Source: Monodelphis domestica (lineage: Eukaryota > Chordata > Mammalia > Didelphimorphia > Didelphidae). From it: 64,000 nt of DNA. The position numbers were made by a program, and so were the translations under genes. The stretch is taken from contig NC_077233.1 of NCBI RefSeq assembly GCF_027887165.1, positions 232,863,872 through 232,927,871 on the forward strand, read 5' to 3'. Under the pieces are notes generated by a model. The model made no database searches and had not been told where the DNA came from. It saw nothing but the letters and a program-made list of their open reading frames with translations. Within the stretch, counting starts at the first letter, position 1, and each line of letters begins with the position of its first letter. Shown in pieces: positions 1 to 13,600 of the stretch.

Positions 1-75
1 ATGACCGTGAGCAAGTCACTTAACCTCCATTGTTTAGTCCTTATTGCTCTTCTGTCTAAAAAAAGAAAAGAAATA
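1..75 (+). repeat. tRNA-derived marsupial SINE, 3' part
   Basis: Matches the SINE 3' half (GAGCAAGTCACTTAACCTCC, then the 'TTAGTCCTTA...CTTCTGTCT' part and an A-rich tail); cut by the window edge. Confidence 0.65.
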
Positions 76-454
76 TTCAGCCAGTCAATAACTGGAGCAT
101 CTTTATCAGATATCCCACAATTCACTTCTATAGCTTTCCCTTTACACTCCTCCATCCAAACTTTAGATAATCTAAGAATAACATTGATTGTACATCAGTT
201 GAGTGGAGAATACTTGACTCCATGAAGAAGGAAGCTTCAAAGAAAGAAGATACCAGGTTCAAGACTTTGAAAAGCTCATATTCTAATAAGGAGACAAACT
301 TCCTGTCTAACACAAGGAATAAGGAAATGAGTATATGCAAAATCAGTTAGTGTTTTATAAATACCTATCTGGTCCCTCAGTGCAAGCACTGGCTTCTGTA
401 AGTTCATGAATTATGGTGTTGTTAACATACTTACGCTGACTAACTTTGGAATAA

Positions 455-487
455 CTATTAATAAATAAATATAAATAAATAAATAAG
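455..487 (+). repeat. ATAA-type microsatellite
   Basis: Short run of ATAA/AAAT units. Confidence 0.7.
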
Positions 488-566
488 GTTCAGCTAATAG
501 CTAAGGCAATTTGTGGTCATTAGATAGCATTGGGAGTCATAGAGTTGATGAGTCATTTAGTCATTC

Positions 567-1387
567 TTTTTTTTTTAATCCTTACTTTCTACCTTAGAAT
601 CAGTACTGTGTATTGGTTCCAAGGTGGAAAAGTAGTAAGGACTAGGCAGTGGGGGTTAAGTGACTTGCTCAGGGTCACATAGCTAAGAAGTGTCTGGGGT
701 CAAATTTGTACTCGAATCCTTCTATCTCCAGGTATGTGTTTTAAAATGGATCTGAACCCTGGGAGACTAAATCTCCCAGGACTCTCTACTCCAACTTCCT
801 TAGACACATCCTACTTCCTTTGTGGGAGGTGTCTGAGAAAGTATAAAAGAAAAGAGAGGTGTGGGTTTTGGGGCCTTTTCTGGAGAAGGGCCTTTTTTCC
901 AGGAGACCCTTTTCTGTAGAAGTGCCTTTTCTCAAGAAAGAGCCTTTTGCCCCTACATTGCTGCTGGAGATCTAATTTACTCTAGCTTTCCCAAACCTTT
1001 ATTTTTCTAGTCCAAATAAACCTATCTAACTATTCCTAGAGTCTGGCTTGATTTAATTTAATTCCCTAGCAGAATTATACTAGAAAAGAAAAGCCTGGCT
1101 AGTTTCCCTACCAGGGTTGGAGGAGACCCAGCTACCTTCCTTTCCCTACCTTTTCCCTCCAATTTTCCCATCAACAGTTTTTGGTTACTGTGTCAAGACT
1201 CTTGCAGCAGTGTGATCTCCACAGGCATCTTCTGTAGGTCATCCATCTTCTGGATTCAGGAGGTAATATTTTGTTCCAAATTAGGCTCAAATTCAAATCA
1301 AAGTTACAACAATAACAGTCCCCTCCTGAGGAGGATAATAACACACAGGCCTGGCTCTCAATCTGTGAGTCACCTACCTGCACCCAT
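567..1387 (-). repeat. tRNA-derived marsupial SINE, split by an LTR
   Basis: Antisense SINE from the A-tail complement at 567 to about 732, resuming at about 1346 with the 'GGCCTGGCTCTCAATC' head part. Removing 733-1349 gives an unbroken SINE, so the LTR is the later insertion. Confidence 0.75.
733..1345 (+). mobile_element. Solo LTR of an endogenous retrovirus (fossil)
   Basis: About 613 bp, TG...CA-type ends (TGTG near the start, CACA at the end), TATAAAAG near 842 and AATAAA at 1015-1020. Flanked by CAGG on both sides (729-732 and 1346-1349), a 4-bp target duplication as in gamma-type elements. It lies in the intron before TMC7 exon A. Confidence 0.65.
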
Positions 1388-1492
1388 TAAGTCATTCTTT
1401 AAGGAAAGAAGTTGTGTGGTTTGAACTCTCATAAAAAATGTTTCTTATTGTGAATCCTGTATTCTTAAGAACGAATTTCTTTTGGTCCTTAG

Positions 1493-1666
1493 ACAGACTT
1501 GGAGGAAGAAAGAATAAGGCAAAAAATAGCTGAGAGGACTCCAGAGGAAACCTTAAGGATTTATTCTCTCAGACTGCTTTTGAATACTGTGGTTGTAGCT
1601 TTCCTGGCTTCCTGCTTTTATTCAATTTATGTAGCAACTGTATTTTCCCAAGAACACATGAAAAAG
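1493..1666 (+). CDS. TMC7: TMC7 exon A (first in window)
   Basis: Acceptor AG at 1491-1492 after a T-rich tract, donor GT at 1667-1668. Encodes 58 residues from [10 protein letters not shown] to QEHMKK, phase 0 at both ends. An acidic/basic helix ([17 protein letters not shown]) leads into a membrane segment ([20 protein letters not shown]). A second AG at 1495-1496 could shift the start by 4 nt but would break the frame with a phase-0 upstream exon. Confidence 0.88.
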
Positions 1667-4600
1667 GTAAATAACTTTCTTTTCCCTAAATTTAAAGCAT
1701 AATCCAAAGAATTCAAGTAACAGGACTTGGGCTTTTAAAAATCTTTATTTTTTCTATCCACTGAGCCCTCTAGATGACCCTGAGGAACCATCCATAGATG
1801 AGGGTGTTTCTACTATGCGATTTCCCAGGCTAGGGTGAGACTCGAGCTGGGGCATAGGTAGATATCTGGAGCACTGCCAGAAGAGAGGAATAAGATAAAT
1901 AATGAGATTACGTCATGCAAAATGAAAAACTGTCAATTATGGCACATGAGGCAAACAGACCCTTTGTAAGAATGAATGGAAAGTAGAAGAGGTCTCAGAA
2001 TTCTTTTTGGTCTAGTGATACTTGTGATGTGGAAATCTGGGGCACTAGAAACAGTTTCATGTGTATAGAGAGTAGTCATTTAGAAGTGAAGCCTAAATGG
2101 GTAGCTGGGTGACTTGGAGCACCACCATGAGCCTCAGTTTCCTTATAATATTAAAACATTGAACTAAATGCTATTTAAAGTCACTCCAGCTCAGGTTTTC
2201 AGTGATTCTGTGACTACACTGATTTTTTTGTTTGTTTTTAAACCCTTACTTTCTGTCTAAATAAGAGTTTTAACACAGAAGGGCAAAGGGCTAGGCAAAT
2301 GGGGGTTAAGTGACTTGTCTAAGGTCACCCAGCTAGGAAGTGTCTGAGGCTAGATCTGAACTCAGATCCTCATGAAACCTTCTTCCCCAATACCCTCTAC
2401 TTGCCCCTGTAACCATACTGTTTTGCATCATTCATTTGTCTTGACAAAATTGGAATCTTTTGTCTTCCTAGGAGATTAACAAAATGGTATTTGGAGAGAA
2501 CCTTCTCATCCTTTATCTTCCCTCTATTGTGATTACAATGGCCAACTTTATCACTCCCCTCATCTTCTCCAGGATCATTCATTATGAAGACTATTCACCA
2601 GCCTTTGAGATCAGATTGACTCTTCTTAGGTAAGGGATAACTCAATTCGGCTACTTCTTCACCAGCCTTTAGGTGCTACCTAGATTACTTGAATTGTCCA
2701 TTTTATTCAAAGATCGTTTGTCAAGCATTTACCATGGGCAGGCTATACTCTGTGATGTTTTGTTGGAGCTGGAGGGGAAAGAATGCATAGAGGCGGCTAA
2801 AAAAATAACTAAGGCTCAGTTTTTGCCCTTAAAGAGTTTACAATCCATGGAGATGTTTGCTTTCTTTTTCTTTCTGTTTCTGTTTGCTGCTCTGAGCATC
2901 ATGCTGGTGGGGCGGGGCAGGGGAAGGAATGGAAAAGGAAGAAATTAGACCCTGCACTTTTTCTTCCAGAGATCTAGAGAATGGTCTACTATCTCCCTAC
3001 AATAGTAGTTAGCAGCAGCATACTTAGGAACAGACTTCTTTAAAAAAAAGCCAACCCATACCTTCTGTCTTAGAATTAATACTAAATATTGTCCCCAAGG
3101 CCGAAGAGTGGTAAGGGCCAAGCAGTGGAGATTAAGTGACTTGTCCAAGGTCACACAGCTAGGAAGTAGCTGAGGACAGATTTGAATCCAAGACCTCCTT
3201 TTTCCAGAGCTGGCTCTCTGGCCACTGAGCAACCTCATTGCCCCCTTGGGGCCAGATACACCTTAAAGGCACAGGGCAAAAAATCAACCCAAATTTGTTT
3301 CAACAAATATTTAGTAAGCAACTGCTATTTGTGACATACTATTCTAGGCTCTGATATTGCAACAACAAAAACCAAAATAATATTGCCCTTAGAGGGCAGA
3401 TACACATGTGTATGTGCACACACATATATACATACACAAGCAAATGGATACAAAATAGTTTTTTAAAGAGTACATTGTAATGTGTATCTTATATTATTTT
3501 TAAAAATTCTTACCTTCCATCTTAGAATCAATACTATGTATCGGTTCCAAAGCAGAAGAGCAGTAAGGGCTAGGCAATGGGAGTTAAGTGACTTGCCCAG
3601 GGTCACACAGTTAGAAAGAGGCCAGATTTGAACCTAGGACCTCCCATCTCTAAGCCTGGCTCTCAATCCACTGAGCCACCTAGCTACCCTGATACGTTTC
3701 TTTTATCATGACACAAGTAGTATAGAAATATGTATTGCATGAAAGTACTGGTATAACCTATATCAGACTATTTGCTACTTTAGAGATGGTGGAAAGGGAG
3801 AGAGAGAAAGGGAGAGAGGGAGAAAATCTGAATCCTAAAATATCAGACAACAGTTGTCAAGGTGGCATCTAGGTGGCTCAGTGGATAGAGAGCCAGGCCT
3901 GGAGACAGGATGAATTAAGTTCAGATCTAGCCTCTTTCTAGCTGTGTGACCCTGGGTAAGTCACTTGATTCCAATTGCCTAGCCCTTACCACTCTTATGC
4001 CTTGATACTGATATCTCATATCAATCCTAAGACAGAAGCGAAAGGTTTAAAAAAAAAAAAAAGAGTAGACAGAGGGCAGTCCATTAGATCGAGTGCCAGT
4101 CTTAGAGTTGGAAGGTCCTGGGTTCTAATTTGGCCTCAGATTCTTCCTAGCTTTGTGACCCTGGCCAAGTCAATTAACTCTGCCTAGCCTTTGGCACTCT
4201 TCTGTGTTAGAATTACTATTAAGGAGTTTTAGAACAACAAAAAAAGAAATTTTAATTCAAATACACACCTTTAATTCAAGTACACAAATATCTTTCTGTT
4301 GCTCTTTTATCAGATCAAAGAATCATTTTATTAATTATGTGTGTATTATTAATTATATATAAGCATAAACATATTTATAATTTAGTATATTAGCAAACAA
4401 GTACCTATGTTTCATATATACATTTTAATATATATCCATATAAGTGCGTATCTCTTCTTATAGCTATCTGTTATGTCTTATATTTTCCCAGGAATCATAA
4501 TGTTTGGCACATTTGGAGATAAAGACTTCTTAAAATGGGAATTTTGGGAGAGGGATATGTTTGATATTTCCCCCCCTTTTGTGGGAAAAGCAAGAATTAC

Positions 4601-7600
4601 TTGGGAAAAGCATACCCCCCCTTTTTTGTCTTTTATACCTTTAACTTGTAAGTACCTACAAATTGTGTGGGCAAAATATCTTGATGGACTATCCTTCCTC
4701 CTCTCTTTCTTCTTCTTTTTTATCCTACACAGGTGTGTCTTCATGCGATTGGCTACCATTTGTGTTCTTGTGCTTACCTTGGGGTCCAAAATAACCTATT
4801 GTGACAATGAGGATTGCCGAGTCTGTGGCTATAACCACAAACTCTATCCGGTAAGTCCAGTTCACTATTCAAATGTTTTTGAGCCATATCAGTCATTTGC
4901 CAACCCAAACAGTGATGGTGAACCTTTTAGAGATAGAGTGCTGGACTCTGCCCCACCTCACCCATAGAGTGAGTACTGTGCCTGGGCCCCCAGAGACTGT
5001 GTCACCCCTCATCTAGGTCCCCAGCCTCCCCCCCTTTACCCTAGACAGGGGAGAGAGGAAGTACTCCCATTGGGCTGCTGGGCAGAAGGGCGTGTGGAGA
5101 GAGGGAGGAGAGTGAACCCAGCACTCTGCTCCTCTCCAGCTCTGCTCCCCTTCAACCATGTGCCCCACTATGAGCTATGCTCCCCTTAAACCTAGCTCCT
5201 CTCCAACCCCACCACAGGAATCATCTTCACCACAGACAATTGCACTACACCCTCATGCAGCATGTGAGCCAAGCCCCCCATCCCAGTACCTTACCTCAGA
5301 TAGAAGGGAGGAAGTGCTCCCATTGGACTACTGGGCAGAGGGGCAGGTGAAGTGAGGAATGTCTTCAGGCGAATGGAGAGGGGAAGGGGAACAGCTCTGC
5401 CTGGGTCCCTCTAACTTCCTAGTAATAAACTCTGGTGGGCAACTGCAGACATGCCCACAGTGAGGGCTCTGTGTACCCTTTTTGACATGTGTGCCACAGG
5501 TTTGCCATCACTGGTATAAGCTCTAGTTTGAGTTTAGATTAAGCTGGCTGGCCTCATTTCATTACTGCACTGGGTTGGGTAAACTGTGGATTGCACAGCA
5601 ATAGATTTATGGATAAGAGGCCAAATGAAGTGGAGATACTTTTAAGTATATCACCTCAAGCAAGAATAGATTTATTTTGAGGTTTGTAGGAACTGTAACC
5701 ACAGAAATCCAGCTATCTTCTCCTCTTCCCATCCCTACCACCTAAAAACTAGAGTCCAAGCCTAACCTGACTGAAACAGTGGGAAGCAGTAGCTTCCATT
5801 CATTCCCCCAGGCCCACCTAGATCAAAAGAGATTGGTGTTGAAATTTCCACTGTTTAAAAGCATCAAAAACTCTACTGATTTCAAGGTTTGCTTGGGTTG
5901 ATTTTCAGGTGATAGTAGCTTCTAGGGCATATCTTGGTGTATATTGATCCAGGCCTCTACCCTGGACTCATTTCCTCATTGCTTCTGAGATATGAAAATT
6001 TACAATAATGTAATGAATAATTTGGTGATTAATAGGATTTTTTAGCCTTAACCTATGAGTTCGTTTCCATGGCACTGTGATTGACTCAGGGATTCATTTA
6101 TTATTAGCCCTTTATTGTATCCTATTTACATACTAGTTCCTGTATTTAATAGTTTAATCTGGGGACAGGCAGGTGGCTCAGTGGATTGAAAGTTAGGCTC
6201 AGAGACAGGACATCCTGGGTTCAAATCTGGCCTCAGACACTTCCTAGCTGTGTGGCCCTAGACAAGTCCCTTGACCCCCATTGCCTAGCCCTTACCTCTC
6301 TTCTGCCTTAGAACCAATTCACAGTATTGATTCTGAGACAGAAAGTAAGGGTTTAAAAAAAAATAAAAGAGCTTAATCTCACAAATAAATGACATTGGCA
6401 GGGAAGGAGGTTGGGCTTTGGAACAACTCGCCCAGAATTTCTTGTCCTAATCAAACTACAGAGCCTTCATTAGATGGTTCTCTAAAGTTGTCATACTAGG
6501 ACTTGGGAGACCACAGGACAGGGTTGGACAGGACTTTGGTGCTCAGATTGATAGGAGGATGCCTGGCAGGTACTTTTAACATAAGCAAGTCAGTGGTCAA
6601 AACCAGAGCAATAAGTTACAGAGGACTAGGTATCAGCCTAGGCACAGAAGATAAAGAAGTGTCAATAGAGACAGCTAATAACAACAACATTTATGTATCA
6701 TGGTAAGGTTATACTTTCTTCATCTTTCTTACAGTTTGAAGTTTAGAAATCTGCTAAGAGGTTCCGTGACTTGTCTAGGACCACACATAGCCAGTATGTG
6801 TCAGAGACAGAACTTGAACCCAAGACTTCCTGGCTTTGAGACTGGATTTATATCTACTATGCCATGATGTCTCTTTAACAGTAAATTTAAAGTAAAGCTT
6901 TTCATTCGTACAGAAAAGCTTCACCAACTAGGAATAAAATTAGCGTTCTCTCTTTTACTCCACACCTCTTCTCAATCTGCCCTGATATCCCAATCCAACT
7001 ATTCTACTCAGTGGAAAATATCAATCCATCATTGATCTCTGATCTTTCATATTACTCTGCTGAGTTGGTTCCCTCGGTACTTCCCAGCCCCCGTAACACC
7101 CCCTTGGTGGAGGGAAACCACAATGCCTCCATATTTCCCCTTTCCAGCACTCAGATAAAATGGCACAGATATTATCAACTTCATTTTATAAAAGTGCAAC
7201 AAGGAAGTGAAATCCAGAGGTCTAATTGATTATTCATGGTTGTATAACTACTGTGTCTGAAGCAAGTCCAGAGTCTGAAAGGGTTAGGGAACATGGAGGA
7301 AGGAACCCTGGGGAGGAGATGATGGAATCAAAATACCAGACACAAAGTCTGGGTGACCAGTGTCTTACTATCCAGGCAACGAATACCAGCAGAAAAGAAT
7401 GAATGTCTTTGCTGAGCCAAAAGCTTTGCAGGCCACTGGCTGTTTGTTATGACTGCCTGAGACCAGAATTGGTCTCATAGATGGAGGCAAGAATGTGTGT
7501 ACCCAGATGGAGTAAATAGTGAAGCAGTACCCAACAAAACTGTGCAAAGGGGCTGAAAGTGCCTAGCATATGGTCAGGATAACTCTTAGGGAGTGCCTTT

Positions 7601-10600
7601 AGAGAGTGGGTAGAGCAGGGTATTTATTGCAAGACTCAAGATCTGGACTTTGTGACCCAATAAGAATGGATTTATTTTTGCTTTCAGTGCTGGGAAAATC
7701 AAGTTGGACAGGAAATGTATAAGCTGATGATCTTTGACTTGATCATCAATCTTGCCGTAACTATATTCATTGAATTTCCTAGAAAGTAAGTATGAGTAAT
7801 GTTCTTACCCAAAAGTTTTCATTCATCTACTCATTTGTTCTTCAAACATTTTGTTTCTTGTTGTGTATGACTAAAAATATGTGTCTCATTCCATACCCCG
7901 AGGCCATCACTTCTCTGGTAGGAGGTGAGAGTAGACTTCATCATTGGGGCTCTCTGGAATCCTGATGGCTCATTTTATTGATTAGGGTTCTTAGTTCTTT
8001 AAAAGTTGTTTTCAACAAACATGTATTAAGCACGTTCTCTTTTTAATCTATGTGCATGTATCTGTATGTATTCATGTATATGCTAGAAGGTGGGGAAGAT
8101 TAAAGAGATAAAATACAACTAGCTCAAGGATCTTAATCTAGTGGTGACAATGAGACAAGTAAATAAATAAAATTAGGGTCAATCAGGATCATATTACAAG
8201 GTTTCAACTGCTACAGTGTAAGTGCTCTTTTCCAATAGTCAACTTTGTACAGATTGTAACAAAATATATTTCTTATATGGTGTTATAGTTATATTTTTAT
8301 ATATAATATATATTTCTTATTGTTATAGTTATATGGACAATAAAAACATTTATTATGTATCATTGTTATATTTCAATGTAGTCATGTATATTTTCTTAAA
8401 TATTTCATAGCCTACATAAAATATACTTTATATATTATTATATATACTGTATGTTATATAATTATGTATTATTTCTATATAACTGTATATATTATATTTT
8501 TGTTATATATATTTATATAGTATTATAGTATTGTTTATTATATTTATAGACTATGAAGATATATTTCTGATAAATGATTATATTCAGTTACTCTTATATA
8601 ACATATTTTCTTACATATAGTTATATTTATATATAATAGTATAATATATTGTTAAAATTATAATGATGTTTTTTATTATATTTCTATATATTATGTATTT
8701 AATTGTTTATTCTTATATAATATATCCCAAAATTTCTCATATTTTTGTTATTTCTGTATATTTTTATATGTTATATATAGTTCATATATTTACATAATTG
8801 CATTTTTTTCAAATACTATTATATTTCTCTGGCTGTGGTAACATTTCTTAAATTTAATAACATATATGTTGTTCCTGTAAAGGTACATTTCAAAGATGCC
8901 ATCTCAGTGAGGATGGCATCAAAGATATTATCAGAGACATGTAAAACCAAACATAATGGTAGAACTGGTTAGATAGTGAGACCAGGGGATTGCAGGGGAT
9001 TGAGACTTGCATTGTTAGCCACTATTTTATCCACTATCTAATTATCCCACTAATATCTTATCCAAAATAAAATTTTTATTTTATCCTGTTTTTTATTAGT
9101 AGAATCTACTTTTAAATATCTCAGCCCCTCTCTCCCCTCCCAGCACCATAGAAAGGCAAACAGATCTTTATATATAGATGTCTTTCATGTTCTGATTAGG
9201 GTGGAATAGTTTTAAAATTCACACCTCTTAAGCATTTTTTTTTAATTTTGTGGATGACCGGCGAAGCCTATTGACTACTCTTCAAAATGTTTTTAAATTC
9301 ATAAAATAAAATGTGTAGGATTACAAAGCAAACCAGTTATTGAAATACATTTATTAAAATATTTTAAAACACAAATTTTGAATGCCAGGTTAAGAACCCT
9401 TTCTCTAGAGGATTTATATAAATGTTTGCACAAGTAGAGCATTAATAAAGCATTTACTCTGTGCCACACATTGTGCTAAGTGCTAAGGAATACAAATAAA
9501 AACAGACAAGACAATCTGCCTTCCATGAGTTTCTCTTTTAATGGAAGAAGAGAATATAGAGAGGGGTATGGAAAAGGCCAAGAAATATAGAAAAGGCCAA
9601 TTTGGTGAGATAAAGCAAAATAATGCCTTTCACATTCCAGGGAACTAAGGGAGAGTACAATTTTCCAGTGAAAAGACCTATTCGTTTGGAAGTGAAGGAT
9701 AGAATGAGAAATAGCAGTGTGGTGTAGTGATTAGAAAGTTGGACTAAAAGCCAGGAATGGCTGGGTTCATGGCCTGCCCCACCCACATACTCATTGTGTG
9801 ACCTTGGGAAGATCATTTAACTTTTCAGTGTTCTAGGCAAATGTAGAGATGGTGCTGGCCTGTATTGGTAGAGGGAGTTTCTTCATCTGGGAGTTCTTTG
9901 TACCAATGAATTCACAGGGCTATATATACCTATGGATAGAATCATATAAGAGAAGATACAGTCTTTGATTGATGGAGAAATCAGCCAAAAGGAAGATGCC
10001 ATGGATCCATAAAACTAGCAAAATATATAAATATATTAAATAAACATAAAAAATAAATATATAAAGATATGAATATATGTGTATAGTATATATACACTTA
10101 TTTGTGTAGGAATATATGTGTCTATGTATATAGAGATAGCTGAGGGACACAGTGTATAGAGAATTGACATTAGAGCCAGGAAAACCTGAGTTCAAGTCCT
10201 GCCTTAGTTGCATAGTAGCTATGTGACCCTGGACAGGACATTCAACCACTGTCAGCCTCAGTATTCTCATCTGTAAAATGGGAGTCACAGTAGTACCTGC
10301 CTTCCATTATTTCTGCAAGAATCAAATGAGATATTCATAAAGTACTTTGCAAACCTTAAAGTACTACATAAATAATGTTGTTGTTATAATAATATATCAG
10401 CATTCTACAAATTTGTTTTGTCTAAGATCCTGATGAATTTTTTAGTTTTCAAAGTATATGTCTACATATGTATGTATGTACATGTAGCTATACATGTAGG
10501 GATTGGGGGTTAGTGTACAGGAAATAAGCAAATTGCTCTAGGGCAATGATGAACCTTTTATAGAAAGAGTAGCCCCCCCAAAGTGCCAGGTATACCCCAC

Positions 10601-13600
10601 CCCTCCCTCTCTTACTTTACTCAGGGGAGGGAGAAAGCTGTCCCATTGGGCTGCTGGACAAAGGGGCTGGTGAAATGAGGAATGTCCTCAGCCAGTGTAG
10701 AGAGGGGGAGGGGATGGTCAGAACTCTGCTCCACTCCAACTCTGTATCCTATGAGCTGTCCACCTTCTACCCTGTGTGCTTCCATTAGGCTGCTGGACAG
10801 ATTGGATGAGGTTGTGAAGGTCTACAGGAGCAGTGGAGAGAGGGAGGGGAGCAGCTCCACCCAAGTCTGTCTGACTTTCTAGTACTGAACTGGGGTGAGG
10901 GGTGAGGTGGCCACGTGCCATCTTTGGCATCTATGCCATAGATTCACCATCACTGCCCTGGGGTACTGATTTCTAAGTCTTTGTCAAATGAGTTTTACTG
11001 AGGACCCATGAAAAGCTCTTAAAAGGTCTTTTGTCATTGACTTAGAGTTAGAGCTATTCATATCTGCCTGGAGAATTTCCTGGGCCATATATAAGGTGGG
11101 CAAAAGTCCTGGTGGCCAGTATTTTCTCAGCTCCCTTCCCCTTTTTTCAAATTAATTCAAGTAGGGGAGTCTGAACCTGAGTGGGAGCATTTACAATGAT
11201 CCTTACAAAGCCCAAGGCTTACCTCGGAAGGCTCCCTCAGCTGTGGGCCTCTTTTCATTTCTATCTTGTGTAATGGAGGAGATGGGAGGAAGAAGGGAGA
11301 AGAGAGAGGGGAAATGGGGTTGAAGGGATTGAGTATGGCTCCATGGGGGTGTTATCTGGGAGATGGAGGACAACAGAAGCCTGAAGAGAGGTTTGATCAA
11401 TGAGGTGTCACTGTGCCTTCCTCAATGGAGGGAAGGCCCTTGAGGTCAAAATTGCCCTTGTGGGACAAAGTGCCCTTTTGGTAATTTCCATTTCCCAAGG
11501 GGGCATCAACAGCCAGCCCTCAGGGGTTTAGATATGGCTGGCTGCCAAGGAAAGAGTGATAGCTTCCTTGGGCAGAAATGCTGAGTCTCAGAGGTTGAAC
11601 TCCACTTCCCTCTCTGTGAGAGCCTAGTCTCCCTGCTTAATGCCTAAGACAAAAATCAAACCTACAGTCTAAATATCTTCAAATGGTTTATTGAGGTTAT
11701 TTGGGGCAAGTGAGGGTAAAGGCGTGAAGGGAAAGGAAAGTGGGTGAAAGGGGAGCCCTAAGAACTGGCCCTCTTGCAGATTGGCTTTCAAAGTCTGGAG
11801 GCCAAAGGCTTTTGTGCCTTGGCCTCCTCCCTTGCCAATTGCTTCTTAATCTTATTCTAGCTAATGCTATGGTGCAGTTCAGGGAACACAGTAAGAGAAA
11901 GATAAAAGGATTTGGTTGGCTCTAGCCAGAAGAATCCAAACTAAAATCCTTCTTGAGGAGAGATGTAGTTGGGTCTCAGTGGAGGTATTTTGGGGGGTTT
12001 AGAAGGAAGATAGGTCTCAGCTGGATGGGCTCTTGGTTCCTGCTCCCAGGAAAACACCTTCCCTCCTTGCTTCCCAGGTTGGAAGTGAATCCTGTCAGTT
12101 GGGTTCAGAGTTCTCTTCCCCTTTGGAACTCTCAGTATCCTCTTCACCCCTTCTCCACTGCTGCTTAGCTGATCTCTCAATGAGATGGTTTCTCTCCTAA
12201 ATGCAGAATCTCTCTTCCCTTATTTTACACTTGATAGTAAAACACAAATGAGCAAGAGTGAGGGAACACACTACTATAGCTTCTCTTGTGAACATGGTTT
12301 TGCCTCCTTGCTGAAAATGACTGTTCATAAGCCCCAAGCCTCTACCATTCCATTTGTAACATTGCTCCTACAAGTGTTTATACTCTACTCCCTCCACAGA
12401 ACAGAGAAATCAGGGGATGGTTTTTCAGATCTTTTATTTTACCAAAAAAATTTCATAGGTTTTAAAATAACTAATTATAAATAAGTATGTGTGTCTGTAT
12501 GTATATATATAAGTAACATATATATACATGTGTGTAAAATGTGATTTGATGCTCTAAATTAAGTTTTTCTATGACTTTTTAGAAACATAGCACACTTGCA
12601 CTGAACTTCTAAATAGTATTTGCAATGTGATGTGTGATTATGGTGTGATATGTATTTAGCACATATCTTATTCCTTATAGAGGAATTTTTCCCTTTTGAA
12701 TTTTTTGGAAAAAATTTTCCCCTTTTCCCAATTTTCCCAGTTTTTTGAAAGAGAAAAAAACCAACAACGTTTTCATATAGGTTTCTATGAAGTTTTTGGT
12801 GCCTATTTAAGAAGATAGTGATATGGAAGGAAAAGAGGAAGAAAAAGAAAATTTTAAACCCTTACCTTCTGTCTTAGAATCAATACTATGTATTGGTTCC
12901 AAGGCAAAAGAGCAGTAAGGTCTAAGCACTGAGGAAGTGACTTGCCCAGGGTCACGTATCCAGGTGAAGTGCCTGGTTAATCGGTTAATCTATCCCAAGG
13001 ATGAGACAATGACCAACAATGTAACACACAGGAGGGAGTTTATTAAACAAACTGCAGTTTGTGCTCAGCACTAAAAATGGTTGGAACCCTGAGTCTGGGA
13101 ATTGCAGGCTTTTTATACACTGGAATGGGGTGTTATCAGTTCCTAGCATATGCCAAGAGGGGGAGTGACAGGAACTTCTGGGGTTGGGGGTCGTTGTCTC
13201 CTGGCATATGTCAGGATGTGATGACTTGCCTGCAGGGTTTCTATGGGTAGGGGGTCAGGGAAGGGAGAAAATAGGTTCCAGGGCTGGTCCTTCACAGGTA
13301 GTGTCTGAGCCTAGATTTGAATCCAGGCCTTACCTGCTCTAGGCCTGGTGCTCTATTCACTGAGCTACCCAGCTGCCCTGTTTATTTTCTTCTTTCCTCG
13401 TATTTATATCTCTAGCACTTCACATAGTTACTTGGTACTCTATTATCTCTTCATTCTCACATTTACTTTTAGGTTATTGGTGACCCATTGTTCTAATTGG
13501 AAATTGATTCGGTGTTGGGGGCAACAGGAATTTGCCATTCCTGATAATGTCCTGGGCATCGTTTATGGGCAGACCATCTGCTGGATTGGATCTTTTTTCT

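Noticed and set aside
4473-4967. 164-aa open frame on the + strand as a separate gene
   Set aside because: It only contains TMC7 exon C (4733-4850) with read-through into both introns.
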